Shown piece by piece: positions 8,304 through 16,968 of a DNA stretch of 64,000 nucleotides. The stretch comes from JAVBTT01 sp031556035. GTDB lineage: Bacteria > Bacillota > Clostridia > Oscillospirales > UBA929. Below the pieces are notes generated by a model. That model was not told the origin of the DNA and searched no databases. It worked only from the letters and a program-made list of their open reading frames with translations. Both the position numbers and the translations under genes were made by a program. The stretch spans positions 124,001 to 188,000 of the forward strand of contig JAVBTT010000002.1 in assembly GCA_031556035.1 (NCBI GenBank). Reading direction: 5' to 3'. Every line of letters begins with the position of its first letter. Position 1 is the stretch's first letter.

Positions 8304-8903
8304 TTAATCCGCGAGTTCCAGGCCAAACATCTCGGCGAAGCTGCCTCTGAGATCCTCAAGCGTTGTGTCGAAGCTCTCGTCTATCTGAAGCTTTTTTGAC
8401 GGGCAGGACGCCTGAAGACCGCCCAGCGTAAAATTACCCTGATGGAACTCTAGCCTGTGCTGTGTATCAATCTTGGCCAGCAGCGGCTCCAGGTACATAT
8501 CCTCTTTGCGCAGGAACACGACTGTGTCGGCGTCAAAGGTATCCACCACCCTGAACAGGATGGAGGTCATCTGCCTCGTGTAAGCAGGGGTCTTGATATA
8601 CTCCCCGATCTTGTCGGTCACCTCGCCGAGAACCTCCGAGGTCATCTCATCCCTGCGTTTGTAAAGCCGGCGCTTGTTTTCCATCATCTTGTGGGACACG
8701 CGGCGTCCGGCCTCGTTTCGGATTTTTGACACCTCGGTTTTGATATACCTGAACATGTCGCCCAGAGCGTCGTCCTCGGCGGCCGTAAGGGTCTGCTCGC
8801 TCTCACGGCGTATTTCCTCGTATATCTTGTTGCTCTCCTCTAGGGCGTCCGAGGTGATAACAGAGGTAAAGCTGTCGAGCTTGTCGTATGGATTTTCGGG
8901 CAT
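8304..8903 (-). CDS. ntpE: V/A-type ATP synthase subunit E
   Basis: 199 residues. The N-terminal two thirds is a charged alpha-helix (SNKIYEEIRRESEQTLTAAE onward) and the C-terminal third is a compact domain with the stretch VVFLRKEDMYLEPLL, typical of peripheral-stalk E subunits. AAGGGGGTG precedes the ATG. It pairs with the small coiled-coil subunit at 12708-13025 to form the stator stalks. ntpF lies 38 bp upstream. Confidence 0.85.
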   Translation of the reverse strand: MPENPYDKLDSFTSVITSDALEESNKIYEEIRRESEQTLTAAEDDALGDMFRYIKTEVSKIRNEAGRRVSHKMMENKRRLYKRRDEMTSEVLGEVTDKIGEYIKTPAYTRQMTSILFRVVDTFDADTVVFLRKEDMYLEPLLAKIDTQHRLEFHQGNFTLGGLQASCPSKKLQIDESFDTTLEDLRGSFAEMFGLELAD

Positions 8904-8941
8904 CTGTCACACCCCCTTATAGGTGAATTGATATGAGTATT

Positions 8942-9250
8942 CTACAGTTTAACGCCAATGGCCTCGCGGATATAGCGCGTTATCGAGTCCTGGGCGCGCC
9001 CTGTGCCGTGGCGGTCAGGAATTTCGACGACAAGAGTCTTCGTGCTCTTGAGCTTCAGGTCGTAGATCAGCTCCGGGCACATCGCGCTGAGCTTTTCGGT
9101 GATCAGTATTACCCCGATGTCGGGGTTCTGCATACAGCTTGCCAGCGCGGCCTGCACGTCCTTGCGTCCCGACGCGCGCACCCCGTCCACGCCTGCCAGC
9201 CGCATGCCGGTCAGGGTGTCGCTGTTGTCGGAGATAAGAAAGTACTTCAT
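8942..9250 (-). CDS. ntpF: V/A-type ATP synthase subunit F
   Basis: 102 residues, the normal size for subunit F. It begins MKYFLISDNSDTLTGMRLAG and contains the conserved GVILITEKL segment of the Rossmann-like fold, followed by VVEIPDRHGTG. The start ATG overlaps the last base of the ntpK TGA (TGATG), which argues for translational coupling. A longer in-frame extension upstream lies over ntpK and is not used. F binds subunit D and regulates rotation. Confidence 0.92.
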   Translation of the reverse strand: MKYFLISDNSDTLTGMRLAGVDGVRASGRKDVQAALASCMQNPDIGVILITEKLSAMCPELIYDLKLKSTKTLVVEIPDRHGTGRAQDSITRYIREAIGVKL

Positions 9251-9681
9251 CAGAACTTGAGGATTATCATGAAGGCGATTATCAGGCCGTACAGCGCCAC
9301 GCCTTCGGCGAGTCCCACGAATATCAGCGCCTTTCCAAATGTGCCCTCGTTTTCGCTTATGGCGCCAAGAGCGGCGGACGCGGAGGAGGCGACGGCGATA
9401 CCGCCGCCGATACCGGACAGACCGACCGCCAGCGCTGCGGCTATCATAGCCCAGCCGGTGTCGGTCATGCCTGAGGCGGCCCCGGCAAGTGTCTGCGCGT
9501 CGGTCGCCGCCAGCGCACTGTTCATCCCAAACCCGACAAACACGAGGCCCACCAGGAAAAACGCGCAAATCTGCATTACAAGCGACGATTTGACTGTCTT
9601 GCCCTTTACGTGGCGACGGTAGACCAGAAAGAGCGGCGCGATGAGAACAGTAGTCATTACTGCGGCGAAGATGTACATCAT
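9250..9681 (-). CDS. ntpK: V/A-type ATP synthase subunit K (c-ring proteolipid)
   Basis: 143 residues in four membrane helices (about 1-20, 35-58, 78-103, 118-141), a double-hairpin proteolipid. The glycine-rich ring-packing motif LSGIGGGIAVA lies in helix 3 and the ion-binding Glu in helix 4 (VGLAEGVALYGLI). GGAGG lies 8 nt before the ATG. Whether it carries protons or sodium cannot be decided by eye; the first hairpin lacks an obvious matching carboxylate, as in some V-type rings with half the usual sites. Confidence 0.95.
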   Translation of the reverse strand: MMYIFAAVMTTVLIAPLFLVYRRHVKGKTVKSSLVMQICAFFLVGLVFVGFGMNSALAATDAQTLAGAASGMTDTGWAMIAAALAVGLSGIGGGIAVASSASAALGAISENEGTFGKALIFVGLAEGVALYGLIIAFMIILKF

Positions 9682-9694
9682 AAAAGTGACCTCC

Positions 9695-11614
9695 TCAATC
9701 CTTTTTGGTTTTATAATCGATTTTCATGGGCTTGTACGGGCGGCCCTCGCCGCTGTAGAATTTTCCGAAAAGCTCGTAGAACTCAAGGCGAAGCACCTGG
9801 ATTCCCACCAACAGTCCCTCAATTCCCGCCACAATCAGGTTGCCGACAATCAGCACCACAATATTGTGCCCCGTGTCAGTCCTGGCCAGCGAATACACAA
9901 CCGTCATCATTGACGCGTGCGATATGGCGTAGGCGCCAACGCGCAGGAAACTGAGTGTGTTTGTCATGAACGAAAGGAGTATCTCGAACATCTCAAAAAA
10001 GTTCGAAACTATAAAGTTGCCCGCGCCCCCGTGGGGCTTCCAGTCCTTGCGGCGCTCAGCCAGCTTGGAGAGCGGCTCGCGCAGGAAGACCAGCAGCACG
10101 GGGAGCAGCATACAGGGTATGATAATTCCGGGCTTCAAGATGGGCTCACCGAAGCCAATGAACGGCAAAACGGTCAGAACTATGCCCCAGTAGAGCAGTA
10201 TTCCCGCAAGGCCTCCCTGGCCGAACAGCACCTTTTCCATGTTCTTCTGGCGTATCCCGTTGATAACGTTCAAGACTATCGCCAGGGTTATCAGACCCGC
10301 GCCGCCGTAGATAGCGTACTGGAGGATCGCCTTGCTGTTGTGCAGAACCTCAAAGCCGAACGGCAGTATCTCCTCGCTGCCGAACAGGCTGCCGTAAATG
10401 AGCCCGAACACCATGGAGGCGGCGCCCGCGTAGCATATAACCCGCCCGAGCCACATCTTTTTCAGCCGCCACATCAGCCAGCCCGTCAGAATCAGGATAG
10501 CGCCCTGGCCCAGGTCGCCAAACATAATGCCGAACAGCAGAGAGTATGTTATGGCCATGATCGGGGTCGGGTCGACCTCGTTGTACGACGGCAGGCCGTA
10601 CATGGAGACGAAAGGCTCAAACGGCCGGAATATCTTCCAGTTCCTCAGCTTTATGGGCGGAGAAAAATCCGTCAGATCCTCAGCCTTCTCGCCCAGTACA
10701 ACAAGGTTTATATCCTTGTACCGCTCCAAATTTGCTGTGAAGCCGCCGTAGTCGGCCTCCGGCACCCAGCCCATGAGATAAAAGCTCTCGCCGGTATGGG
10801 CGGCGTAATCACGCAGGTTGAACGCATCGTTTTTATAACGCACGAAGGAGTACCTGGAGTGGAAGGCGTCCCGTTCGCCGTCCAGCATTGCCTTGAGCTC
10901 TGATTCCAATTCGGCGATGCGGGCTCTCGACTCCTCCGTCTCATTCTTCAGCGAGACAAGCGCCTCGTCGCTTGTGCCGACGATCCTGTCTGACAGCCGG
11001 ATGCGCTCAAACTGAAGGGAGGCGAACAGCGAGTCTATCCGTTCGGCGTATACCCTCGGCGCCATGTACATGCCGTAGACCGTGTCCCGCTCGATGCTGG
11101 TGCTGAAGAAGTAGACGTCTTTTCTGTCCTTTATGTGCGGATAAAATGAGTCGTATATCTCGCGAGGCATTTTTCCAAAACGAAATTTTACGTAGTTAAA
11201 GCTGAAAAAGTCCTGAAACGGTACACTGACGTCCCGCACATGCTCCAGCTGCAGCATAACCTGCCCTATTTCGGTGACCCTCTGCCGCAGCTCCCCGGCT
11301 TCCGTCATCAGGGCCGAATACCGTTTTTCAAAGCTCTCAAACCATTCGGATATGCCGACCGGCTCCAGCTCATCTTCTTTGAACTTGTGATATTTCAGCC
11401 CGAGCCCGGTACGGTCGGCTATCAGCTCCGCCCGCCTCAACAGGTCAGTGTAAGGGTTGTTGAGGTCGAACGGGTAAAGGCCTTTAACCTTTTTCATGAC
11501 CGTCATGGCGGATTCGGGATGGAATTCGCGATTTATAACACAGTTATTTATTATTGAGTCAAAATCCGCTAGCGGACCCACTATCGTAACAAGCTTCATG
11601 GGGGAAACAGCCAA
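9695..11614 (-). CDS. ntpI: V/A-type ATP synthase subunit I (a-subunit)
   Basis: 639 residues. An N-terminal cytoplasmic half of about 330 residues contains two helical stretches (about 90-125 and 205-255) and ends at PFVSMYGLPSYNEVDPTP. A membrane half with about seven to eight helices follows, including FGIMFGDLGQG and the late FLRVGAYAISHA segment that lines the ion half-channels. The TTG at 11614 is supported by AAAGGAGG at 8 nt; the next ATG, five codons in, has no site. It couples ion flow at the K ring to the stator. Confidence 0.95.
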   Translation of the reverse strand: MAVSPMKLVTIVGPLADFDSIINNCVINREFHPESAMTVMKKVKGLYPFDLNNPYTDLLRRAELIADRTGLGLKYHKFKEDELEPVGISEWFESFEKRYSALMTEAGELRQRVTEIGQVMLQLEHVRDVSVPFQDFFSFNYVKFRFGKMPREIYDSFYPHIKDRKDVYFFSTSIERDTVYGMYMAPRVYAERIDSLFASLQFERIRLSDRIVGTSDEALVSLKNETEESRARIAELESELKAMLDGERDAFHSRYSFVRYKNDAFNLRDYAAHTGESFYLMGWVPEADYGGFTANLERYKDINLVVLGEKAEDLTDFSPPIKLRNWKIFRPFEPFVSMYGLPSYNEVDPTPIMAITYSLLFGIMFGDLGQGAILILTGWLMWRLKKMWLGRVICYAGAASMVFGLIYGSLFGSEEILPFGFEVLHNSKAILQYAIYGGAGLITLAIVLNVINGIRQKNMEKVLFGQGGLAGILLYWGIVLTVLPFIGFGEPILKPGIIIPCMLLPVLLVFLREPLSKLAERRKDWKPHGGAGNFIVSNFFEMFEILLSFMTNTLSFLRVGAYAISHASMMTVVYSLARTDTGHNIVVLIVGNLIVAGIEGLLVGIQVLRLEFYELFGKFYSGEGRPYKPMKIDYKTKKD

Positions 11615-11657
11615 TGATACCGCCTCCTTTCCCTAGGGTTCAATTTCCACAGACTTG

Positions 11658-12704
11658 TCATACCAGGCCCACCAGCAGCTTTTCAGCCTCCTCCGGTACG
11701 CCGTAGCGGACGCACTCTATGACATGAATGAGATTGCTGAGCTCGACCTGCTGCAAAAACAGGTAACAAACCGGAATGAGCACCGACGGGGGCTCTAGCG
11801 CGATGCGCCGCTTGTTGAACTCATACAGTATGGCGTAATAGTATTGCTCTATATTGTCAAACTCGTATTTTGAGAAGTATCTGCCGTAAAAGGTGCCGGA
11901 GAGGGCCTTCATGGCCGCCTCCTCGTCCTGAGCCGTATACAGCGTTTTGAGCTGATCCTGGCGCATGTTTCCGCCAGTGGGTATGAGAAAACTCAAGAGA
12001 TCTTCCTCGTATTTGGGGAAATAGCGTTTGACCCTCATTATAATCTCTATATTTTTAAGATCGGCCTGCATACGCACATCCATAAGCAGCTCCTTTTGGA
12101 GCTTTCCCCTGATGTCTCTTGTTATGATGTCCTCGAGTGAGTGAAAAAAATAGCTGTACATGGCGGATTCGACTCGCCTGTACTCCGGAAACCCACCATC
12201 TCCGGGCTTTAGCCGCAGCAAAGCCTTGTGAAAATCGGTTTCCTTGACGGCCTCAAGCATATCGTCATATGTGACGGCGGCGGACAGGGCCGAATATTTA
12301 ATCTTGGAATAGCGGTCGAAGAAGTGCGGCATATTGAAGTCGTACTCATGCGCTCTGCCGGTAGAGGCCAGCGTCATAAAGCGCATGATCTGCTCCAGTT
12401 CCATAGACAGCACCGGATAGCGCAGCAGGCGGTAATCCTTTGTCGGCAAAAACGGGAACAGCCTCAGGTAGTCCTCCACATTATGCCTGCGAAGCGCCAT
12501 TTCAAGCTCCGCGCGATGCACATAGAGCACATTTATACTGTCCAGCGCCCCCGCCCATCCCGGCTTTGTTCGCAGAAAGGCAGCTATCTCAGGGACTGAG
12601 CGCATGGCGAGCATTCGCTTGTAATCGTCCTGAGTCAGCCGCTTCCCCCATAGCGCACGAACCTTTGTGCATACGGCTCCATAAGTGCCGAGGTTGGTAA
12701 GCAT
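11658..12704 (-). CDS. ntpC: V/A-type ATP synthase subunit C
   Basis: 348 residues, almost all helical, with the repeated layout of V-type subunit C/d (three related helical segments). Recognisable parts are YGAVCTKVRALWGKRL at the start and VELSNLIHVIECVRYGV near the end, which match the conserved C-terminal block. It forms the funnel linking the central shaft D-F to the K ring. It starts 3 bp after the stop of the upstream subunit gene. Confidence 0.92.
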   Translation of the reverse strand: MLTNLGTYGAVCTKVRALWGKRLTQDDYKRMLAMRSVPEIAAFLRTKPGWAGALDSINVLYVHRAELEMALRRHNVEDYLRLFPFLPTKDYRLLRYPVLSMELEQIMRFMTLASTGRAHEYDFNMPHFFDRYSKIKYSALSAAVTYDDMLEAVKETDFHKALLRLKPGDGGFPEYRRVESAMYSYFFHSLEDIITRDIRGKLQKELLMDVRMQADLKNIEIIMRVKRYFPKYEEDLLSFLIPTGGNMRQDQLKTLYTAQDEEAAMKALSGTFYGRYFSKYEFDNIEQYYYAILYEFNKRRIALEPPSVLIPVCYLFLQQVELSNLIHVIECVRYGVPEEAEKLLVGLV

Positions 12705-12707
12705 TAT

Positions 12708-13025
12708 TCAGCGCCCCACAATCAATGAAAACAGTCTGTCTATCCATTCGGAGCGGTGCTCGGAAAACATGCTCTCCATATGGGAAAGCTCCTGGGCGTA
12801 GCGCTGATCCAGCTGCGCTATCATCTCGTCTGCAATTCGCTCCTCATTTTTGCGCACCTCATTAATCCTGCGCGTGGCCCGATCAAGATAGGTCTGGCGG
12901 ATTTCATCGGTAGCGCTCTTAAGGTCGGATTGCAGATTCTGCCTCTTGGCCTTCGCAGCTCCAGCTATCTCCTGTGCTTTTTGTTCGGCTTCAATTATCC
13001 TGTTAATGAGATTCACATGCTCCAT
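12708..13025 (-). CDS. V/A-type ATP synthase subunit G/H (peripheral-stalk coiled coil)
   Basis: 105 residues, one long amphipathic helix rich in Glu, Lys, Arg and Gln (IIEAEQKAQEIAGAAKAKRQ), ending in a short hydrophobic segment (IDRLFSLIVGR). This is the pattern of subunit G/H, which pairs with E in the stator stalk. AGAAGG lies 8 nt before the ATG at 13025; a GTG three codons upstream is less well placed. It is the first gene of the ATPase operon. Confidence 0.85.
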   Translation of the reverse strand: MEHVNLINRIIEAEQKAQEIAGAAKAKRQNLQSDLKSATDEIRQTYLDRATRRINEVRKNEERIADEMIAQLDQRYAQELSHMESMFSEHRSEWIDRLFSLIVGR

Positions 13026-13034
13026 ACCGATCAC

Positions 13035-13243
13035 CTTCTAAGCATGATGCAAACCGCGCTGTATTGCCTAGCAGCATATGTCAAACGCGCCGTTATTCAT
13101 AATACCACTTTTTCCCGAAGAATTCTATCGGAATCTCAAAAAATACTGCCAAACTTTATCGGCTCTGATGACCGGTAATTGTATATTGTTTCGACGGAAG
13201 CGGTGGCGGCCGCTCAGTGAAGGCAGCCGCCGTGCGCCGGGCG
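13035..13243. other. Upstream region of the ATPase operon
   Basis: A 5' region of about 200 bp with no gene. On the minus strand a TATTAT sequence occurs near 13100 but has no convincing -35 partner at the right distance, so I could not fix the operon promoter. GC-rich inverted repeats (GGCGGCCGC, GGCAGCCGCC) occur at 13204-13231. Confidence 0.35.
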
Positions 13244-13291
13244 AACAAAAACGGCCGCCCACACTTTGCCCTTTTTCAAGGGTGGACGGCC
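13244..13291 (-). terminator. Terminator of the 129-aa gene
   Basis: On the minus strand an imperfect stem (GGCCGTCCAC with GTGGGCGGCC) is followed at once by GTTTTTGTTC. It lies about 116 bp after the stop at 13408 and upstream of the ATPase operon. Confidence 0.65.
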
Positions 13292-13407
13292 AAGCAGGTC
13301 AAGCTGCGCTCCTGGCGGGTCTGCGAGGTTCGCAAATTATTACCGTCGGGTTTATTGCGGTATATGGCTGTAAGCCCCCAATAAGACCTCTATAAGCACA
13401 GCAAAAA

Positions 13408-13797
13408 TCACATCCCGCCAAGTCGCTGACGCTCGGTTATCTGGCGGCCATGGCTGCTCACAAGCGCGCTTTTGGCGCGGCCCGCGTTGTATTCCTCCAG
13501 CAGTATATGCAGCGCCACTTCCTCGCTGGGTTCTTCCCGCCACACATGATCCCGCTCTCCCGAGGCGTCCGTAAAAACAGGTGCCGCCATGTACAGGTTG
13601 CCCATCAGAGGCGTGTCATTTGTCGCATTTATCGGCAGATAGCTCCCCGGAAGCGCATGGGGGTCGTCCTTCCCCTCACCTCTGTAAAACGACCTTATCC
13701 GGTAGGATATCAGAGGGATTCCAAGCTCGCGCAGGCGCGTCAGCGCAAACTCGGCGGTGTCCACACTCTCAAAAACTCCTATAATTTCAGATGTCAT
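13408..13797 (-). CDS. Small protein with a general-stress-like N-terminal domain
   Basis: 129 residues, no signal peptide. The first 35 residues (MTSEIIGVFESVDTAEFALT, then LRELGI) resemble the beta-alpha-beta start of the heat-induced stress protein YflT/GSP17M domain, in which a short-range sequence predicts a ferredoxin-like fold. The middle is Pro/Asn-rich and the end is a charged helix with Arg and Gln. GGGAGGG lies 7 nt before the ATG. It is monocistronic. The family assignment is tentative; no active-site motif is visible. Confidence 0.6.
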   Translation of the reverse strand: MTSEIIGVFESVDTAEFALTRLRELGIPLISYRIRSFYRGEGKDDPHALPGSYLPINATNDTPLMGNLYMAAPVFTDASGERDHVWREEPSEEVALHILLEEYNAGRAKSALVSSHGRQITERQRLGGM

Positions 13798-14179
13798 AAT
13801 CTAACCCTCCCGGCTATAGTGTTTCCGGAAGGGCCCTGTTTATGCCATGACGTTCTCGTAAGAATCTTTGAGGTTGTCGGTGTCGAGGCGTGTATGCGAG
13901 ATTTGAGCGAAGACAGTACAGTATGACTTTTTTAAAACAACCCTCATATTTATAAATTTAAGCGAAGGCTTTCCCCGCGCTGCTATTGTCGTTGGTCGGC
14001 TCAAAACAAAAATACACTCCGCATTTTCCTTTTTTTTCGCTTTCGACAACGCTTCCCATAATCATCCAAAACTCGCCAAGGTAACCGATCCGGCTGTTTT
14101 TACTATAATGAGGTAGAGGAAGATGTTTGAGCCCGCCCCCGCGCCGCTTCAGATGGGGCTTCCGCTATTGGTCCCACGC
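13798..14179. other. Intergenic region, no convincing gene
   Basis: A 69-residue frame opens with TTG on the minus strand (14049 to 13840). It is AT-rich, very basic at its start and has only a weak site (GGGAAG), so I do not call it. TATAAT occurs on the plus strand at 14104-14109 without a good -35, a possible start for the gerQ-like transcript. Confidence 0.35.
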
Positions 14180-14277
14180 TTAAACCTTGCCGCAATAGCT
14201 CCTCAAAATGCTCTGCCCGCTGTGCGGGCGGCGCATTTTCCCCGCCACTGGCGGCAAGGTTTAACTGGTACATCAAT
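14180..14277. repeat. Structured palindromic repeat upstream of the gerQ-like gene
   Basis: TTAAACCTTGCCGC (14180-14193) pairs with GCGGCAAGGTTTAA (14251-14264). Inside, AAAATGC and GCATTTT bracket GCCCGC/GCGGGC, forming a two-level hairpin. Positions 14242-14277 match, as the complement, 33 of 36 bases at 22554-22589, so it is a dispersed element. It would lie in the leader of the gerQ-like mRNA if transcription starts near 14115. Confidence 0.7.
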
Positions 14278-14303
14278 AAAAAGTAATTATGAGGTGACCC
14301 GGC

Positions 14304-14852
14304 ATGAATACAAATTATCCCGCTGGAAACGCGGCCGATACGCCCTACAACTCATTTTCAAACTGGAGAGCCTCGCAAGATCAGGCGAGGTACGATTACG
14401 GCGCCAATGCCGATGTAAAGCCCGAGGAGCCCTACATGTCCTATGTTCCGTCGCCACCTCAGCCAGCCAGCCAAACACCCCCCCGCGCGCCGAATCAGGC
14501 CATGCCGTATCAGTATCCGGGGACGGGCCAGATGACACAGCCGCCGCAAAGCTGGCAGGGTATGCAGGATACTCTGCCTCCCGGGGAAGATACGGATATA
14601 TACGATGAAAGAGGTGTGCCGGAATATACCGCCGACTTTCTCAGGAGCCAGATCGGAAAGCTGATGAAGGTTGAATTTCATTTCGGCAATCAGAGCGCGG
14701 AAAAGACAGGCAGGCTTCTGGAGGTGGGTACGTCCTTTATTGTGCTCCAGAGTCTTGACAAGTACAGCACGGTGATGTGCGACCTGTACGCCATAAGGTT
14801 CGTTACAATTGTGGACGCCCCGCTCGGCGGCTGCGTTGTTTCGACACAGTGA
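14304..14852 (+). CDS. GerQ-like spore coat protein
   Basis: 182 residues. Residues 1-100 are low complexity, rich in Pro, Gln, Asn, Tyr and Ala (PSPPQPASQTPPRAP). From about residue 108 a compact domain begins (YTADFLRSQIGKLMKVEFHF, then GRLLEVGTSFIVLQS and LYAIRFVTIVDA). This two-part plan and the core pattern resemble GerQ, a coat protein cross-linked by transglutaminase and needed for cortex lytic enzyme function. GAGGTG lies about 8 nt before the ATG. The identification rests on pattern, not on an alignment. Confidence 0.6.
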   Translation: MNTNYPAGNAADTPYNSFSNWRASQDQARYDYGANADVKPEEPYMSYVPSPPQPASQTPPRAPNQAMPYQYPGTGQMTQPPQSWQGMQDTLPPGEDTDIYDERGVPEYTADFLRSQIGKLMKVEFHFGNQSAEKTGRLLEVGTSFIVLQSLDKYSTVMCDLYAIRFVTIVDAPLGGCVVSTQ

Positions 14853-14976
14853 CGCCATTGACAGCGCGGCGGGGCGGCTATATAATATAGCTAAGGCTTG
14901 TCCTGCGGGAAAAACCGCAGCCTGCCGTCCCGTGCCCCGGCGCACAGCCCGCGGCGCGTTATAAGGCGGTGTTAAA

Positions 14977-15333
14977 GTGGAATACGGTACAGGAATCAGA
15001 CAATCTGAGGCGCGTGGGAATGTCGTTCCCTTTAAGCGCCTCCCCGTGCGCGACGTTTCTGACGATACTTACCTGGAAATGAAAGAGCTCATGTTCCTCA
15101 TGTGCGAGGTGCTGGCGGCCCTGCTCCCGCGCGAGCAGATAGAAGAGCTAAGGCTGAACGGACCTGAGAACGCGCGCTGCAGAACGCGTGTAAAAAACTG
15201 GCTCAAGCGCAGTTTTTTCTTTAGGGACAGCGGATTGTACAAGGCGTTTAAGGCCTCCGGGGTCGACAATTCAGACACTATGGCGAATAACGTGATGTAT
15301 GAGCTTCACCTTTGGCTCATGGATAACTTTTAA
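14977..15333 (+). CDS. Unknown 118-residue protein next to the gerQ-like gene
   Basis: Starts at GTG, with AAGGCGG about 8 nt upstream. The N-terminal 30 residues are polar. Residues 30-60 form a hydrophobic helix-like stretch (MKELMFLMCEVLAALLP), then a basic segment (RTRVKNWLKRSFFF) and a helical end (NNVMYELHLWLMDNF). It is soluble-looking, with no metal or catalytic motif. It shares direction with the gerQ-like gene 124 bp upstream and is closed by a strong terminator, so a sporulation role is possible but unproven. Confidence 0.6.
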   Translation: MEYGTGIRQSEARGNVVPFKRLPVRDVSDDTYLEMKELMFLMCEVLAALLPREQIEELRLNGPENARCRTRVKNWLKRSFFFRDSGLYKAFKASGVDNSDTMANNVMYELHLWLMDNF

Positions 15334-15351
15334 CACCAGTATACCCCTTTG

Positions 15352-15402
15352 TATACAGGCCGGGGCGCTCCTGCATAAAGCGGAGGCGCCCCGGCCTGTA
15401 TA
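15352..15402. terminator. Bidirectional terminator between the 118-aa gene and iolA
   Basis: A stem of 17 bp (TATACAGGCCGGGGCGC with its complement, extended by TCC/GGA across a bulge) and an 8-10 nt loop, placed between convergent genes. It lacks a long T-run on either side. Confidence 0.75.
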
Positions 15403-15449
15403 GGTGCGGCAGGCATGACAATATGTCTGTTTGCCGGATAATAGCCGAG

Positions 15450-16952
15450 CTAAATGGTTCCGTCCCAGGAGTCGACCTTCTCGCGCTTCATCTCCTCCTC
15501 GTCAAACCAGCGGGTGGTGACGCACTTTGTCTCGGTATAGAACTGGAAGCCGTCGGTGCCCAGGCAGTGCAGGTCGCCGAAGAAGGAGTTTTTGTGTCCG
15601 GAGAACGGGAAAACGCCGACGGGCACGGGTATGCCCACGTTGACGCCCACCATGCCGCCATGAGTCCGGCTCTGGAACTGGCGGGCATAGTAGCCGTTTT
15701 GAGTAAAAATCACAGAGCCGTTGGCAAACGGGTTGTCGTTCATGAGGGCGAGCCCCTCCTCGAAGTCCCTGACCCGCTTGACGCACAGCACCGGCCCGAA
15801 TATCTCCTCATCTCCCACCGACATGCCGGGCTTCACATGGTCAAAGACGGTTGGCCCAAGGTAGAAGCCGTTTTCGAAGCCGGGGACGGTATGTCCGCGT
15901 CCGTCCAGAACAAGCTCGGCGCCTTCCTTAACGCCCTTTTCAATCCACGCGACGATGGACTCCCGGTGGGATTTGGAAACAACCGGGCCCATATCGGTAT
16001 CCTTTTCATAGGCGGGGCCGACCTTCAGCGCTCCCGCCTTTCTCACAATGGCCTCGACCAGCCTGTCCGCGACGCTCTCCTGCACGACGATGACGGGCAG
16101 GGCCATGCAGCGCTCGCCCGCGCAGCCGAAGGCAGCGTTGATGATGCCCGCGGCGGTGCGCTCAATGGGTGCGTCCTCCAGAATCAGGGCGTGGTTTTTC
16201 GCCTCGCAAAGCGCCTGCACCCGTTTGCCGTTGGCGGCGGCCTTTGTGTAGACGTTCAGGCCCACCTGTGTGGAGCCGACGAACGAGACCCCCTTGATGT
16301 CGGGGTGGCTGAGGAACAGCTCCGCCTCGTTGCGGGAGCAGGTGACGACGTTGAGCACGCCGTCGGGCAGGCCCGCCTCCCTGTAGAGCTCGGCGATGCG
16401 CATGCAGGTCTTGGGCGTCATGCTGGCCGCCTTGAGCACTATGGTGTTGCCGGTCGCGACGCACAGAGGTGTCATCCAGCCCATCGGGATCATCGCAGGG
16501 AAATTGAAGGGAACAATTCCCGCGAACACGCCCAGCGGCTCACGGTATTTGACCGTATCCACTCCGGTGGAGGTGTCCATGAGAGATTGCCCGGTCATGG
16601 ATACGGGCGCGCTGATTGCGAACTCGGTCGCCTCCTTGGCCTTGAGGACGTCACCCAGCGCGTCGCCCCACGATTTGCCGTTTTCTGTCGCCACCAGCAG
16701 CGCCAGCTCGTCCAGATGCCTGACCAGCAGATCGCGCAGGTTATACAGCACCTGCACGCGCTTCATGACCGGGGTCTGCGACCACTCCGGGAAGGCCGCC
16801 TTTGCCGCCTGGATCGCGAGCTCCACCTCGTCAGCCGTGCAGCAGGGCGCCTGGGCGATGACCTCGCCGGTGCTGGGGTTGAATACGTCCATATAGCGGG
16901 TGGTCTTGGACTCTATCCATTTGCCGCCCGCGAAAAATTTCAGCTTTTCCAT
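15450..16952 (-). CDS. iolA: Methylmalonate-semialdehyde dehydrogenase (acylating)
   Basis: 500 residues, ALDH superfamily. Visible are PFNFPAMIPMGWMTPLCVA, the substrate-site stretch GERCMALPV with the nucleophilic Cys, and the MMSDH-type ends FPFSGHKNSFFGDLHC and FYTETKCVTTRW. It converts malonate semialdehyde to acetyl-CoA with NAD and CoA, the last step of inositol catabolism. The ATG at 16952 has AGGAG 7 nt upstream; the longer upstream frame overlaps iolE and is not used. It is the last gene of the iol operon, 16 bp after iolE. Confidence 0.95.
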   Translation of the reverse strand: MEKLKFFAGGKWIESKTTRYMDVFNPSTGEVIAQAPCCTADEVELAIQAAKAAFPEWSQTPVMKRVQVLYNLRDLLVRHLDELALLVATENGKSWGDALGDVLKAKEATEFAISAPVSMTGQSLMDTSTGVDTVKYREPLGVFAGIVPFNFPAMIPMGWMTPLCVATGNTIVLKAASMTPKTCMRIAELYREAGLPDGVLNVVTCSRNEAELFLSHPDIKGVSFVGSTQVGLNVYTKAAANGKRVQALCEAKNHALILEDAPIERTAAGIINAAFGCAGERCMALPVIVVQESVADRLVEAIVRKAGALKVGPAYEKDTDMGPVVSKSHRESIVAWIEKGVKEGAELVLDGRGHTVPGFENGFYLGPTVFDHVKPGMSVGDEEIFGPVLCVKRVRDFEEGLALMNDNPFANGSVIFTQNGYYARQFQSRTHGGMVGVNVGIPVPVGVFPFSGHKNSFFGDLHCLGTDGFQFYTETKCVTTRWFDEEEMKREKVDSWDGTI

Positions 16953-16968
16953 TGATAAGCTCCTTTTT

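Noticed and set aside
13840..14049. 69-codon minus-strand frame with TTG start
   Set aside because: Weak ribosome site, AT-rich start giving a Lys run, no family pattern, and a position in a structured intergenic region.
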